From positions 26,429-90,428 of the forward strand of contig VYFQ01000037.1 of the NCBI GenBank assembly GCA_009842325.1: a stretch of DNA of 64,000 bases, in the 5' to 3' direction. Both the position numbers and the translations under genes were made by a program. The notes beneath the pieces are model-generated. The model was not told the origin of the DNA. It was given only the letters and a program-made list of their open reading frames with translations, and ran no database searches. The stretch is from Acidimicrobiaceae bacterium. GTDB lineage: Bacteria > Actinomycetota > Acidimicrobiia > Acidimicrobiales > Aldehydirespiratoraceae. Shown here piece after piece: positions 40,213 through 50,002 of this stretch. Positions within the stretch are counted from its first letter, which is position 1; every line of letters starts with the position of its first letter.

Positions 40213-42038
40213 CCCTGCTCGAGCCCCGCATCGCCCCGCTCGGCACTCCTACAACGCCGGGGCCGCCCCCCGCCAGCGGCCCCATCGATCCCGCCATACG
40301 GGCCGACGTCGACAAGTACAGGCAGCAGTACGCGCGCTTTGAGGCCGGGGAGCTGAGCGACGAGGTGTTCCGGGTCTACCGGCTCACCAACGGCATCTAC
40401 GGGCAGCGTCAGGGCGGCACCAACCAGATGGTCCGGGTGAAGGTGCCCTACGGGTCCATCCAGCCCGACCAGCTTGAGATGATCGGCTGGCTGGTCGACA
40501 CCTACAGCCGGGGCTGGGGCCACATCACCACCCGACAGAACATCCAGTTCCACTTCGTGCAACTCGACCAGATCCCCGAGGTGCTCGAGCATCTTGCCGC
40601 GGTCGGGCTCACCACCCGGGAGGCCTGCGGCGACACCGTCCGCAACGTCCAGGGATGCCACCTGGCCGGCGCCTGCCCCCACGAGGAGCTCGACGTGACG
40701 CCCTGGGCCGAGGCCACCTACCGTCACTTCGTCCGCAACCCGATCAGCCAGCGGCTGCCCCGCAAGTTCAAGATCAACTTCTCGGGCTGCGAGACGGACT
40801 GCGGCCAGGCCATGTTCAACGACGTGGGCGTGATCGGCGTGACGCGCCGCACCGACGACGGCACGGTCGAGCGTGGCTTCCGGGTGTTCATCGCCGGCGG
40901 GCTGGGCACGACACCGCACCCGGCTCTGGCCCTGGAGGACTTCACCCCTCGCGAGGAGCTGCTGCCCACCATCGAGGCCTGCCTGAGAGTGTTCGACCAG
41001 GCCGGCAACCGCGACAACAAGCTGCGGGCCCGCATGAAGTGGCTGGTGGACACGCTCGGCTTCGAGGAGGTCCAGCGCCGGGTGCTGACCCAGCGCAAGT
41101 TCCTGGTGGCGTCGACCTCGTGGCCGGGCGGGATCCCCGCCGAGGTGCAGATCGACGGCGACGACCCGGCCGGCGCAGCCAACCCCGACACCGTCACCGC
41201 CATCGGCCACGGCACGCCGGTCACCATCGGCACGGGCTCCGCCTACGAGCGGTGGGAGCGGGTCAACGTGGTCCGAGGCGTGCGCGACGGCACGGTCTCC
41301 GTCTACGCGCAGGCTCACCTGGGTGACATCACCGGCGACCAGTTCCGGGCCCTGGCTGCGTTGCAGCGCGAGCTCGACGCCGACGTGCGGCTGACCAACC
41401 GCCAGAACGTGGTGTTCCGGGGCCTGCACCCCGACGACCTGGCCACCGTCTACGACCGCCTGGACGCCATCGGCATGGCCCGCCCGGGCGCGGAGCTGGC
41501 CCGTGACGTGGTGGCCTGCCCCGGGTCGGACACCTGCAATCTGGCCGTCACCCAGAGTCGCGGCCTGGGCGGCGCCATCGGCGAGCGCCTTGAAGAGGAG
41601 GGGCTGGCCGATGTGGGCGGCCTCCGCATCAACATCTCCGGGTGCCCCAACTCCTGCGGGCAGCACCACGCGTCGGACATCGGCTTCTTCGGGGCGGAGA
41701 GACGAGCCCACGGCCGCAGCGCCCCCGGCTACCAGATGCTGCTCGGGGGCTACGTCGGCCAGCAGCAGATGCATTTCGGCGACAAGGCCCTGCGCCTCCC
41801 CGCCCGCAACGCCCCCGAAGCCACCGCCCGGGTGATCCGGCGCTTCGTCGACGAGCGCCAGGCCTCGGAGGGCTTCCGGGACTGGATGGAGCGCGCCGGG
41901 GGCGCCCGCGCCGTAGCCGAGGGCCTCAAGGACCTCGACGAGTTCCCTGCCTACGAGGACGACCCGTCGTTCTACGTCGACTTCGACGAGACCGGCCCGT
42001 ACACCGTGGAGACCGGCGCCTCGGAGTGCGCCACATAG
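40209..42038 (+). CDS. Sirohaem [4Fe-4S] sulfite/nitrite reductase (NirA-type, probably ferredoxin-dependent)
   Basis: 609 aa, two ferredoxin-like half-domains repeated. Cluster and sirohaem ligands lie in CPGSDTCNLAVT near residue 437 and ISGCPNSCGQHHASD near residue 477. Substrate Arg/Lys region: TNGIYGQRQGGTNQMVRVK and GHITTRQNIQFHFV. Reduces sulfite to sulfide or nitrite to ammonia with six electrons. Siroheme genes directly upstream with overlaps, and no nitrate genes nearby, make sulfite assimilation the more likely role, but the sequence alone does not decide. Convergent with dppF, 4 bp apart. Confidence 0.88.
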   Translation: MTLLEPRIAPLGTPTTPGPPPASGPIDPAIRADVDKYRQQYARFEAGELSDEVFRVYRLTNGIYGQRQGGTNQMVRVKVPYGSIQPDQLEMIGWLVDTYSRGWGHITTRQNIQFHFVQLDQIPEVLEHLAAVGLTTREACGDTVRNVQGCHLAGACPHEELDVTPWAEATYRHFVRNPISQRLPRKFKINFSGCETDCGQAMFNDVGVIGVTRRTDDGTVERGFRVFIAGGLGTTPHPALALEDFTPREELLPTIEACLRVFDQAGNRDNKLRARMKWLVDTLGFEEVQRRVLTQRKFLVASTSWPGGIPAEVQIDGDDPAGAANPDTVTAIGHGTPVTIGTGSAYERWERVNVVRGVRDGTVSVYAQAHLGDITGDQFRALAALQRELDADVRLTNRQNVVFRGLHPDDLATVYDRLDAIGMARPGAELARDVVACPGSDTCNLAVTQSRGLGGAIGERLEEEGLADVGGLRINISGCPNSCGQHHASDIGFFGAERRAHGRSAPGYQMLLGGYVGQQQMHFGDKALRLPARNAPEATARVIRRFVDERQASEGFRDWMERAGGARAVAEGLKDLDEFPAYEDDPSFYVDFDETGPYTVETGASECAT

Positions 42039-42042
42039 ACGG

Positions 42043-43050
42043 TCAGCGGGCGGTGATCTCTACCGCGACGGGATGGTGGCAGGCGACGTAGTGGTCCGCG
42101 TCGCCGATCTGCTCGCTGACCGGCTCAACCTCGCCGCAGACGTCGGTCGCCCGCGGGCACCGCGTATGGAACCGGCAGCCGCTGGGAGGATCGGTCGCTG
42201 ACGGCAGTTCGTCGCCGATGTCCCCCTCGCTCACATCCACGGTCGGGGCAGGCTCGGGAATGGAGGCCAGCAACGCCCGGGTGTAGGGATGGGCGGGATG
42301 GGAGTAGATCTCGGCGGTGCTGCCGATCTCGCACACCTTGCCCAGGTACATGACCACGATCCGGTCGCTGACGTTCTTCACCACCGACAGGTCGTGGGAG
42401 ATGAACAGCACGGTCAGGCCGTAGCGACGCTTCATGTCCTGCAGCAGGTTCAGGATCTGGGCCTGGATGGACACGTCGAGCGCCGACACCGGCTCGTCGC
42501 AGATCAGCACCTTGGGATCGAGCGCCAACGCCCTGGCGATGCCGATGCGCTGGCACTGTCCGCCCGAGAACTCGTGCGGGCGCCGGGCCCCGTACCTCGC
42601 CTCCACCCCGACCGCGTCCATCAACTCGTCTATGCGGTCACGGCTCCACGACCCTATGTCGTCACCCCACACGGCCAGGCCCTCGGCTATCACGTCACGG
42701 ACCCGGCGGCGGGGGTTGAGCGAGGAGATCGGATCCTGGAAGATCATCTGCACCTGCGGCCGAACCCGGCGAAGGTCCTCGCCCTCGAGGCCGGCGAGAT
42801 CCCGGCCCTCGTAGAGCACCTCGCCCGCGGTGATGTCGACCAGGCGGATGATGGCTCGGGCGACCGTCGACTTGCCGCAGCCGGACTCGCCCACGATCCC
42901 GAGAGTCTCGCCGCTCACGACGTCGAAGGTCACCTCCGAGACTGCGTGGACTACGCGCCTGCGGCCCGCGGGAAAGTGCACCACAAGATCCTTGACCCGC
43001 AGCAGCACGTCGTCGCGGTCGCGCAGTTGCGCGTGGCCGGTGCCGGCCAT
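42043..43050 (-). CDS. dppF: Oligopeptide-type ABC transporter ATP-binding protein (DppF-like)
   Basis: 335 aa. Walker [10 protein letters not shown] near residue 52, Q-loop [13 protein letters not shown], signature EFSGGQCQR, Walker [13 protein letters not shown]-loop FISHDLSV. The C-terminal oligo_HPY domain has [14 protein letters not shown] with the Cys set seen in this group. Last gene of the seven-gene operon. ATG shares one base with the dppD stop (TGATG). Confidence 0.88.
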   Translation of the reverse strand: MAGTGHAQLRDRDDVLLRVKDLVVHFPAGRRRVVHAVSEVTFDVVSGETLGIVGESGCGKSTVARAIIRLVDITAGEVLYEGRDLAGLEGEDLRRVRPQVQMIFQDPISSLNPRRRVRDVIAEGLAVWGDDIGSWSRDRIDELMDAVGVEARYGARRPHEFSGGQCQRIGIARALALDPKVLICDEPVSALDVSIQAQILNLLQDMKRRYGLTVLFISHDLSVVKNVSDRIVVMYLGKVCEIGSTAEIYSHPAHPYTRALLASIPEPAPTVDVSEGDIGDELPSATDPPSGCRFHTRCPRATDVCGEVEPVSEQIGDADHYVACHHPVAVEITAR

Positions 43051-44126
43051 CAGCCGCTGCCTCCCCCGCTGCCGGTGACGGGCAGCCCGGCCGCGGTCAC
43101 CCCGGCGGCCCGGTTGGACGACATCGCGGCCATTCCCCGCTCGGTGCCGGTCGGATGGAGGCACGCGAAGCGGTGCAGCCCCACCAGCCCGCTCAACTCG
43201 GGAACACCGCCGAGACAGTCGCTCTGGGCGTAGATGCACCGGGGCGCGAAGGCGCACTCGTCGGGCGGGTCGATCAACTCGGGCGGTCGTCCCGGGATCG
43301 GGTCCAGACGGTGATGGACCGGGTCGTCGATGCGGGGGATCGAGCGCAGCAGCGCCTCGGTGTAGGGGTGGCGCATGTCGAAGAAGAGGGTGCGGGCGTC
43401 GGCAGTCTCTACGACCCGGCCCGCGTACATCACGGCCACGTCGTCGGCCCGGCCGTGGGCCACGCCCAGGTCGTGAGTGATGAGGATCATCGACATCCCC
43501 CGATCGCGGCGCAGCTCATCAAGCAGGTCCAGGAGATGCTTCTGCACGGTGACGTCCACTGCGGTGGTGGGCTCGTCCGCGATCAGCAGCCGAGGCTGGC
43601 AGGCCAGCGCCATGGCGATGACCACCCGCTGGCGCAGGCCGCCCGACAGCTCGTGGGGGTACTGCGTCACCCTCCGCGCCGGCTCGGGCATGCCCACCAC
43701 GTCCAGCAGTTCCACGGCCTCCTCCAGGGCCTCGCTGCGGGACCGGCCGAGGTGGTAGCGGAGGGTCTCGGCGATCTGCTCGCCCACCTTCTTGACCGGG
43801 TTGAGCGATGTCATCGGGTCTTGGAACACCATCGTCATCTGCACCCCGAAGAAGTGCTTGACCTTCTCTGCGGCCAGGGCCCGCACGTCCCTGCCGTCGT
43901 AGGTCACCTCGCCGCTCACCCGGGCGGTCCGGGGCAGGAGGTTCATAAGGGTCTTGGCGGTGACCGACTTGCCCGAGCCCGACTCGCCCACGATGGCGAG
44001 GGTCTTGCCCTCGTAGAGGTCGAAGCTCACGCCGTTGACCGCGTTCACGGTGCCCCTCTCCGTGGGGAACTTGACGTGGAGGTCCCGCACGGACAGCAGC
44101 GGGGCGGAAGGGGCCTGGTCCGCCAT
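43050..44126 (-). CDS. dppD: Oligopeptide-type ABC transporter ATP-binding protein (DppD-like)
   Basis: 358 aa. Walker [11 protein letters not shown] near residue 45, Q-loop [12 protein letters not shown], signature ELSGGLRQR, Walker [17 protein letters not shown]-loop LITHDLGV, then the oligo_HPY region [14 protein letters not shown]. The last 40 residues are a Gly/Ala-rich tail. Its start shares one base with the dppC stop. Forms a heterodimeric ATPase with DppF. Confidence 0.88.
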   Translation of the reverse strand: MADQAPSAPLLSVRDLHVKFPTERGTVNAVNGVSFDLYEGKTLAIVGESGSGKSVTAKTLMNLLPRTARVSGEVTYDGRDVRALAAEKVKHFFGVQMTMVFQDPMTSLNPVKKVGEQIAETLRYHLGRSRSEALEEAVELLDVVGMPEPARRVTQYPHELSGGLRQRVVIAMALACQPRLLIADEPTTAVDVTVQKHLLDLLDELRRDRGMSMILITHDLGVAHGRADDVAVMYAGRVVETADARTLFFDMRHPYTEALLRSIPRIDDPVHHRLDPIPGRPPELIDPPDECAFAPRCIYAQSDCLGGVPELSGLVGLHRFACLHPTGTERGMAAMSSNRAAGVTAAGLPVTGSGGGSG

Positions 44127-45118
44127 CAGAAGGCCAGCTCCTTGACATCGAAGTACTGGCGTATGCGATCTCCCGCGAAGTTCAACGACAGCACGGTCAC
44201 GAACATCACCACCACCGGGAACATTGTCACGTGGGTGGCGTTCTGCAGGTCGCGCAAGCCGGCACCATCAACGATCATCTTGCCCCACGAGATGGCGTCC
44301 TCCCCGGCCACCGACAGGCCCAGGAAGGCGAGCGAGCCCTCGGCCACCACGGCGATGGCCATGCCGAGCAGGGTCAGCGCCCCCATGGGGATGACCACGT
44401 TGGGCAGCAGCTCTCGCACGATGATGCGGCCGTGGCGGGCGCCGAGCACCCGGGCCGCGGCCACGAACTCCCGCTCGGCGAACACCAGGGTGGAGGCCCG
44501 GGCCAGCAGGCCCACCGGCGCCACTGCCAGGATTCCGATGGTCAGGCTCACCACCAGCAAGCTCCGATCGAGGGTGGCCGTTATCAGGATGGCCAGCACC
44601 AGCGACGGGAACGACAGCAGCACGAAGAACGCGAAGCCGACCGCCTGGTCCAGGCGGCCCCGGAAGTAGCCGGCCACGATCCCCAGGCTGCCCCCGACCA
44701 CCATCCCGAACACAATGGCGAACCCGCCTACGGCCAGGCTGATGCGGGCGCCGTGCATTGTGCGGGAGAACACGTCCCGGCCCAGTGCGTCGGTGCCGAA
44801 CCAGGCGTCGGCCGAGGGGGGCTCCCGGGGACCGCTGAAGGCGACCTTGGTGGGGTCGGCGACCGGCAGCATGGGCGCGAACACGGCCACGAAGGCCATG
44901 ATCAGCAGCCAGGCCACCGCCAGCCAGAAGGAGAAGCCCAGCCGGCGGCGCACCGCGGCGTCCTCGGCGGGACCATCGTCGGGCACCCGGCTGGACCTCA
45001 CGAGCCGGAGGATCCGGAACCGCTCCAGCAGCCGCTCCCGGGACGCCCGCCCCTTGCGGGACACCGGCCCCTCGCCGGACGCCGTCAGGTTGCCGGTCCT
45101 CCGGTCGTCGGCGGTCAC
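44126..45118 (-). CDS. dppC: Oligopeptide-type ABC transporter permease (DppC-like)
   Basis: 330 aa. A long charged N-terminal tail (about 60 residues, with RKGRASRERLLERFRILR) precedes six helices. FGTDALGRDVFSRTMHGARI near residue 112 is the DppC family signature; the EAA-like cytosolic loop is AARVLGARHGRIIVRELLPN near residue 229. GTG at 45118 overlaps the dppB stop by 4 bp (GTGA), so the longer upstream frame is rejected. Confidence 0.87.
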   Translation of the reverse strand: MTADDRRTGNLTASGEGPVSRKGRASRERLLERFRILRLVRSSRVPDDGPAEDAAVRRRLGFSFWLAVAWLLIMAFVAVFAPMLPVADPTKVAFSGPREPPSADAWFGTDALGRDVFSRTMHGARISLAVGGFAIVFGMVVGGSLGIVAGYFRGRLDQAVGFAFFVLLSFPSLVLAILITATLDRSLLVVSLTIGILAVAPVGLLARASTLVFAEREFVAAARVLGARHGRIIVRELLPNVVIPMGALTLLGMAIAVVAEGSLAFLGLSVAGEDAISWGKMIVDGAGLRDLQNATHVTMFPVVVMFVTVLSLNFAGDRIRQYFDVKELAF

Positions 45119-46113
45119 CGGGCCCGCACCCTCGGATCGAGCCAGCTGTACAGAAGGTCCACCAGGAAGTTCAGCACGACGAAGGTGCACGCCACCAACA
45201 TCACGATGGCCAGCACCACCGGGAAGTCGTCGCGGACCACCGCGGTCACGATCTCGCGGCCGATGCCGGGAATGCCGAAGATCTGCTCCACCACCAGCGA
45301 CCCGCCGATCAGGGCACCGGTGCTGACGCCGAAGACGGTGACCACCGAGAACATCGACGGACGAAGAGCGTGCCGGAACATGATCCGCAGCGGCGGCAGG
45401 CCCTTGGCCCGGGCCATGTGAACGAAGTCCTCCTGGAGCGTAGTGATCAGGTCGGTGCGCAGCAGCCGCTGGTAGCTGGCCGCCAAGGGCAGGCCGAGCG
45501 TCACCGCGGGCAGCACCATGGAGAACACCAGCGCGCCCAGGTTGTCGCTCTCGTAGGCCGAGGGGAAGACCTGCCATCGCAGGGCCAGCAGGTACAGCAG
45601 CACGACGCCCAGCGCGAAGTTGGGCACCGACAGCAGGCCGAACGACGCCACCGTGGAGCCGCGGTCGAAGGCCCGGTTGGCCCGGTAGGCGGCGATCACA
45701 CCCCAGGGGATGGCGACCCCGAGCGACACGATCTGGGCCATTGTCAGCAGGATCAGCGTCTCGGGCAGCTTCTCGCGGATCACTTGGCTCACCGGCTGGT
45801 CGTTCTGGAACGAGGTGCCGAAGTCCCCGGTGATCAAGTCGCCCACCCACAGCACGTAGCGCACGGGAACAGGCTGGTCGAGGTGGTACTGGTCCCGGGC
45901 CGCGGCCACCGTGTCGCAGTCCCGGCTGGCCGCATCCACCGTGGTGTCCTCGACGAGGCCGGCTTCGATGCCCTCGCAGTCGAGCTCGGCTAGCACGCCC
46001 ACCACGTTCACCAGCGGGTCTCCCAGCAGGTTCATGGCGGAGAAGCCCAGGAACGTCACCGCGAACAGCACGGCCACCAGCAGGACCACCCTGCGCACCA
46101 CGTACCGGGCCAC
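45115..46113 (-). CDS. dppB: Oligopeptide-type ABC transporter permease (DppB-like)
   Basis: 332 aa. Six helices; family motifs LDQPVPVRYVLWVGDLITGDFGTSF near residue 80 and the EAA-like loop ARAKGLPPLRIMFRHALRPS near residue 235. After helix 1 there is an extra stretch of about 25 residues (residues 41-66) with two cysteines, ELDCEGIEAGL and AASRDCDTVA, that standard DppB proteins lack; it faces outside and could form a disulfide. The GTG start region is duplicated 41 bp upstream. Confidence 0.86.
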   Translation of the reverse strand: MARYVVRRVVLLVAVLFAVTFLGFSAMNLLGDPLVNVVGVLAELDCEGIEAGLVEDTTVDAASRDCDTVAAARDQYHLDQPVPVRYVLWVGDLITGDFGTSFQNDQPVSQVIREKLPETLILLTMAQIVSLGVAIPWGVIAAYRANRAFDRGSTVASFGLLSVPNFALGVVLLYLLALRWQVFPSAYESDNLGALVFSMVLPAVTLGLPLAASYQRLLRTDLITTLQEDFVHMARAKGLPPLRIMFRHALRPSMFSVVTVFGVSTGALIGGSLVVEQIFGIPGIGREIVTAVVRDDFPVVLAIVMLVACTFVVLNFLVDLLYSWLDPRVRAR

Positions 46114-46169
46114 GAGCCCTACCGCCCCACTCGGCGCACCACGTACCGGGCCACGAGCCCTACCGCCCC
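46093..46169. repeat. 36-bp direct duplication covering the dppB start codon
   Basis: The same 36 bp occur at 46093-46128 and 46134-46169, 41 bp apart. On the minus strand each copy carries GTGGCCCGGTACGTGGTGCG, the dppB start. Translated from the upstream copy, the reading frame is MARYVVRRVGR and then TAG, 6 nt before the true dppB GTG. This makes a leader ORF of 11 codons or a decoy start. Confidence 0.8.
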
Positions 46170-46223
46170 GACCGCCGCAGTGCGCTCACCGAGGCACCGC
46201 CCAGCTCAACTCTGGCCATCACT

Positions 46224-46258
46224 GCGGCCGGTGATCCTACTACTGCCCACCGGTCCGC
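46224..46258 (-). terminator. Hairpin between substrate-binding protein gene and dppB
   Basis: On the minus strand GCGG-A-CCGGTG pairs with CACCGGCCGC: a 10-bp stem with one bulged A and a 14-nt loop, 45-79 nt after the stop of the third binding-protein gene. No T-tract. It may protect the upstream mRNA or reduce read-through into the permease genes, which would give more binding protein than permease. Confidence 0.5.
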
Positions 46259-46302
46259 GCCGGTAGGTCGCCGGGCCGCCAGAGGCCGGCAGCGCCCGCC
46301 CC

Positions 46303-48135
46303 CTAGCTCAGCCAGACTCCCTGCAGCAGCACCCGTCCCGCGTTGTTGCACAACAGCTCGGCACCGTCGGGCGAGGTCTGGCCGCAGACGTTGCGGACGT
46401 TGTCGCGGGCGCCGACCACCCAGTTGGTGTGGTAGTAGAAGATGTAGGTGTAGGCGTCGCGGATCATCTCGGCGACCCGGTGCCAGATCTCCACCCGCCG
46501 GCCGAGGTCGTCGATCTGGCGCGACTCGAACATGAGCGCGTCGCGCTCGGGGTCGCAGTAGCGGGCGAAGTTCAGCGAGATGAAGCCGACCATGTCGCAC
46601 TCCAACCACAGGATGTCGCTGTCGGGGCTGACCGAGCCGAACTGCCGCCAGTTGACCACGTTGTAGTTCCCCAGCACCACGTCGTTGATCAGCTTGTCCT
46701 GGAGCACCTCGACCGTTGTGACGTTGAAGTAATCCCCCCAGGAGTCGGCCTGGACCTCGGCGATGCGGGTGTTCTCGACCGACGGGCCCCCGAAGTGGAG
46801 CTCCATGTCGATGCGGCCGCCGGAGCAGTTCCCCGGGTGGTCGGCGCAGTAGGAGTCGACCAGGGGTCCAGCCCGCTCCGGCATGTTCGTCTCCTGCTTC
46901 ACGGCGGGGTTGTGCCAGACCAGGTCGGGGTGGAACATGGTGTCGGCCGGCGGGGAGGTGCCCTGGCGGATCAGGGTCACGTAGGCGTCCCGGTCCGACG
47001 CGAACGTCAGGGCCTGGCGGGCCCGGATGTCGTCGAACGGCGGTCGCTGCGTGTTGATCACCGCGAAGCCCTCGCTGGCTCGCATGTTCTCGAAGGTGGT
47101 CGCGCCCGACGTCTCCCGCATGATGAGGGTCGCCTCGGCGTTGGCGGTGATCACCAGGTCGACGTCGCCCGCCGCCAGCCGTTCGGCGGCGATGACCATG
47201 TCGGTGATCGGGTAGATCTCGATGCGGTCCAGGCGGATGTCGGTGCGGTCGGCCGCCCAGTAGTCGGGGTTGCGCACCAGCACCGTGACCTCGTCCTGGA
47301 TCCGGCTCTCGATCATGAACGGTCCTTGTCCCACCGGCGCCTGGTTGAGCACCGGGTCGGCCGCGGCCCTCTCCAGCCACTCCGAGGGAAGGACCATCCC
47401 CAGCTGCCCGGTGAACGCCAGCGGGAACCGGGCCGAGGGGTTGGCCACACGCAACTCGAGGGTGTACCGGTCAAGCTTGCGGATGAACTGGTCGGCGTCG
47501 ATGGTGTTGCGGTACACCAGCGAGAGGACCGGGTCGGCGAGCTGAGCGGTGACGGTGGCGATCACGTCGTCGGCGTCCAGTTCGGTGCCGTCGTGGAACC
47601 GCACCCCCTCGCGCAACTTCATATGCCAGACCGTTCCGTCGTCGATCCTGGTGAACGACTCGGCGAGGTACGGGATCCAGTTGCCCTCAGCGTCGAAGTA
47701 GGCCAGCGGATCGAACATCGGGTAGGCCATGGCGTAGCCGGGCACCGCGAGGTTGTTGGCCGCGGGGTTGAGTCCGTCGCTCTCGGCTTCGACGGCGACC
47801 CGGAGCGTGCCGCCGGACTGCGGGACCGGCTCCGTCGACGCCGGCGCCGTAGTGGTCGTGTCGACCGGAGCGACCAGCAGACCGTCGTCCGCCCCGGGCT
47901 CTTGGGCTGTATCCCCAGCGACCGTGGCCGGATCGTCGGCGGCTTGGCCCTCGCCGGTGGCGTCCTCTCCGCTGCCGGAGCCGGCGGTGCCGGATTGGTC
48001 GGACTCCGGCTGGGTCGCCGCGACTGTCGCCGTGTCGGGCTGAGACGGGTCCGCGCCGCCGCCTCCGCACGCGCCCGCCACCAGGAGCGACGTCAGCAAC
48101 GCCGCCGGCCACCGGAGCAGACCCCCGCGAGCCAT
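46303..48135 (-). CDS. ABC transporter substrate-binding lipoprotein, family 5 (third of three)
   Basis: 610 aa. Signal peptide with lipobox-like VAGAC (Cys near residue 23), Asp/Gly/Thr-rich linker to residue about 95 ending in LVAPVDTTTT, then an SBP_bac_5 fold: GGTLRVAVEAESDGLNPA, KLREGVRFHDGTELDADDV and GQGPFMIESR. Captures peptides, or other compounds, for DppBC. Family members bind many ligands, so the substrate is open. Closest in sequence to the protein at 50002-51849. ATG at 48135, 13 bp after the previous stop. Confidence 0.87.
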   Translation of the reverse strand: MARGGLLRWPAALLTSLLVAGACGGGGADPSQPDTATVAATQPESDQSGTAGSGSGEDATGEGQAADDPATVAGDTAQEPGADDGLLVAPVDTTTTAPASTEPVPQSGGTLRVAVEAESDGLNPAANNLAVPGYAMAYPMFDPLAYFDAEGNWIPYLAESFTRIDDGTVWHMKLREGVRFHDGTELDADDVIATVTAQLADPVLSLVYRNTIDADQFIRKLDRYTLELRVANPSARFPLAFTGQLGMVLPSEWLERAAADPVLNQAPVGQGPFMIESRIQDEVTVLVRNPDYWAADRTDIRLDRIEIYPITDMVIAAERLAAGDVDLVITANAEATLIMRETSGATTFENMRASEGFAVINTQRPPFDDIRARQALTFASDRDAYVTLIRQGTSPPADTMFHPDLVWHNPAVKQETNMPERAGPLVDSYCADHPGNCSGGRIDMELHFGGPSVENTRIAEVQADSWGDYFNVTTVEVLQDKLINDVVLGNYNVVNWRQFGSVSPDSDILWLECDMVGFISLNFARYCDPERDALMFESRQIDDLGRRVEIWHRVAEMIRDAYTYIFYYHTNWVVGARDNVRNVCGQTSPDGAELLCNNAGRVLLQGVWLS

Positions 48136-48148
48136 TGGCCTCTTGGCT

Positions 48149-50002
48149 CTAGCCGAGCCAGATCTGGTTCGGCCAGATCCTGCCTTGGTTGTTGCAGAAC
48201 AGCTCGTCGCCGGTGGGCCCGATCTGCCCGCAGATGTTGTGCACGTTGTCGCGCGCCCCGATGGTCCAGTTGGAGTGGGTGAGGAAGATGAAGCTGTACG
48301 AGTCGCGGATGATCTCCTGGATCCGGTGCCAGATCTCCACCCGCCGGTCGAGGTCGTCGATGGCCCGCTGCTCATACATCAGTTCGTCGCGCTCGGGATC
48401 GCAGTAGCGGGCGAAGTTCAGCGAGATGAAGCCGATAGCCCCGCACTCCATGAAGAGCACGTCGTTGTCGGGATCGACCGACCCGAATGCGTCGGCCAGG
48501 GCCACGTCGTAGTTGCCTAGCGCCACATCGATGATCAGCTCGTCGAACAGCTTCACCGAGGTGTCCAGGTTGAAGAACTCACCCCAGGTCGCATCCATCA
48601 GGTCCACGGTGCGATCGCTCTCCACCGACGGGCCCGGAACGCCGAAGCGCATGTTGATCCTGCCGTCGGTGCAGTTCTGCGAGTGGTCGGCGCAGTATTC
48701 GGCCACCATCTGCGCCGCCCGCTCCGGCATGTTGGTCTCCTGCTGGATGTCCGGGTTGCGCCAGATCAGGTCGGGATGGAACATCGTGTCGGCCGCCTGG
48801 GCGGTGCCCTCGCGCAGGAGTTCCACGTACAGGTCCTGATCCGTCGCGAAGGTGAGGGCCTGGCGGGCCCGGATGTCGGAGAAGACCGGGCTCTGCGTGT
48901 TGATGATCATCATCGTCTCGTCCGAGCGCTGGTTCTCGATGGTAATCACGCCCTGCTCGGCGGCGTCGCGCAGGGTCAGTATGGCCCCTGTCTCGGCGGC
49001 GACTATCAGATCGAGCTCTCCCGCTATGAGCCGCTGCGCGGCGACGGCGGAGTCGGGTATGGGGTACACCTCGATGCGGTCGAGGTAGATGTCGATCAAG
49101 TCGGCGGCCCAGTAGTCGGGGTTGCGCACCAGCACCGTCACCTCGTCCTGGATGCGGCTCTCGACCATGAAGGGGCCGGTGCCGACCGGCATCTGGTTGA
49201 GCGTCGGATCGGCCGCGGCCCGGGCGAGCCACTCCGACGGCAGGACCATCCCGATCTGGGTCGTGAACGCGTTGGGCAGGTGGGCCGAGGGCCGGACGCC
49301 GACGAACTCGACGGTGTAGTCGTCGATCTTGCGGATGGGCTCGTCGAGGTCGAAGCCCGGCTGGAACGCGATCGAGAGCAACGGGTCGCTGATCTGTGCC
49401 TGGAACGTCGCCACGACATCGTCGGCGTCGAGCTCGGTCCCGTCATGGAAACGCACCCCCTCGCGCACCTTCATCTGCCAGGACGCGCCGTCGCCGATCT
49501 TGGTCCACGACTCGGCCAGGACCGGGATCCAGTTGCCCTCAGTGTCGTAGTAGGCCAGCGGGTCGAAGACCGGGTGGGCCATGAGGTACACGGGCGTAGA
49601 GAAGGCGTTGGACGCTGGGTTGAGGCCGTCGCCCTCGGCGAAGGCGCCTACTCTCAGCGTGCCGCCGTACTGGGGCTCCGGCTCGGCCGGGGCCTCGGCG
49701 ACGCCTTCGTCGTCGTCGTCGGGCGGCGGCGCGGTGGTCGTGGTCGTGTCCACCGGGGCGACCAGGAGTTCCTGCTCTTCTTCCACGACCTCCGGTTCGG
49801 TGTCGGTGGCGGCGGGCGTCTCGCCGGTTGCTCCACCGGAGTCGGCCGGCTCGGCCGGAGCGGCTGTCTCGGTGGTGGCCGCGGCCGTCGGGGCCGGAGG
49901 CTCCCCGCCGTCGTCGCCTCCGCACGCCGCCGCTACCAGCGCGAGCGTCAGGAGCCCCGCCAGCAGGCGCGCCGACGGGTTGCGCGTCAATCGATAAGGC
50001 AC
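48149..50002 (-). CDS. ABC transporter substrate-binding lipoprotein, family 5 (second of three)
   Basis: 617 aa. Signal peptide with LVAAACGG (lipidated Cys near residue 27), acidic Ala/Pro/Glu linker with LVAPVDTTTTT, then SBP_bac_5: GGTLRVGAFAEGDGLNPASN, KVREGVRFHDGTELDADDV, GTGPFMVESR. Residues at the ligand region differ from the two flanking paralogs, for example AEGDGLNPASNAF against AESDGLNPAANN. GTG at 50002 shares a base with the preceding stop (TAGTG). Confidence 0.87.
   Translation of the reverse strand: MPYRLTRNPSARLLAGLLTLALVAAACGGDDGGEPPAPTAAATTETAAPAEPADSGGATGETPAATDTEPEVVEEEQELLVAPVDTTTTTAPPPDDDDEGVAEAPAEPEPQYGGTLRVGAFAEGDGLNPASNAFSTPVYLMAHPVFDPLAYYDTEGNWIPVLAESWTKIGDGASWQMKVREGVRFHDGTELDADDVVATFQAQISDPLLSIAFQPGFDLDEPIRKIDDYTVEFVGVRPSAHLPNAFTTQIGMVLPSEWLARAAADPTLNQMPVGTGPFMVESRIQDEVTVLVRNPDYWAADLIDIYLDRIEVYPIPDSAVAAQRLIAGELDLIVAAETGAILTLRDAAEQGVITIENQRSDETMMIINTQSPVFSDIRARQALTFATDQDLYVELLREGTAQAADTMFHPDLIWRNPDIQQETNMPERAAQMVAEYCADHSQNCTDGRINMRFGVPGPSVESDRTVDLMDATWGEFFNLDTSVKLFDELIIDVALGNYDVALADAFGSVDPDNDVLFMECGAIGFISLNFARYCDPERDELMYEQRAIDDLDRRVEIWHRIQEIIRDSYSFIFLTHSNWTIGARDNVHNICGQIGPTGDELFCNNQGRIWPNQIWLG

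Noticed and set aside
39561..41774. 737-codon open frame on the minus strand opposite SUMT and sulfite reductase
   Set aside because: Antisense shadow spanning two well-supported genes.
44126..45850. 574-aa version of DppC
   Set aside because: The extra N-terminal part is a shadow of dppB; GTG 45118 overlaps the dppB stop.
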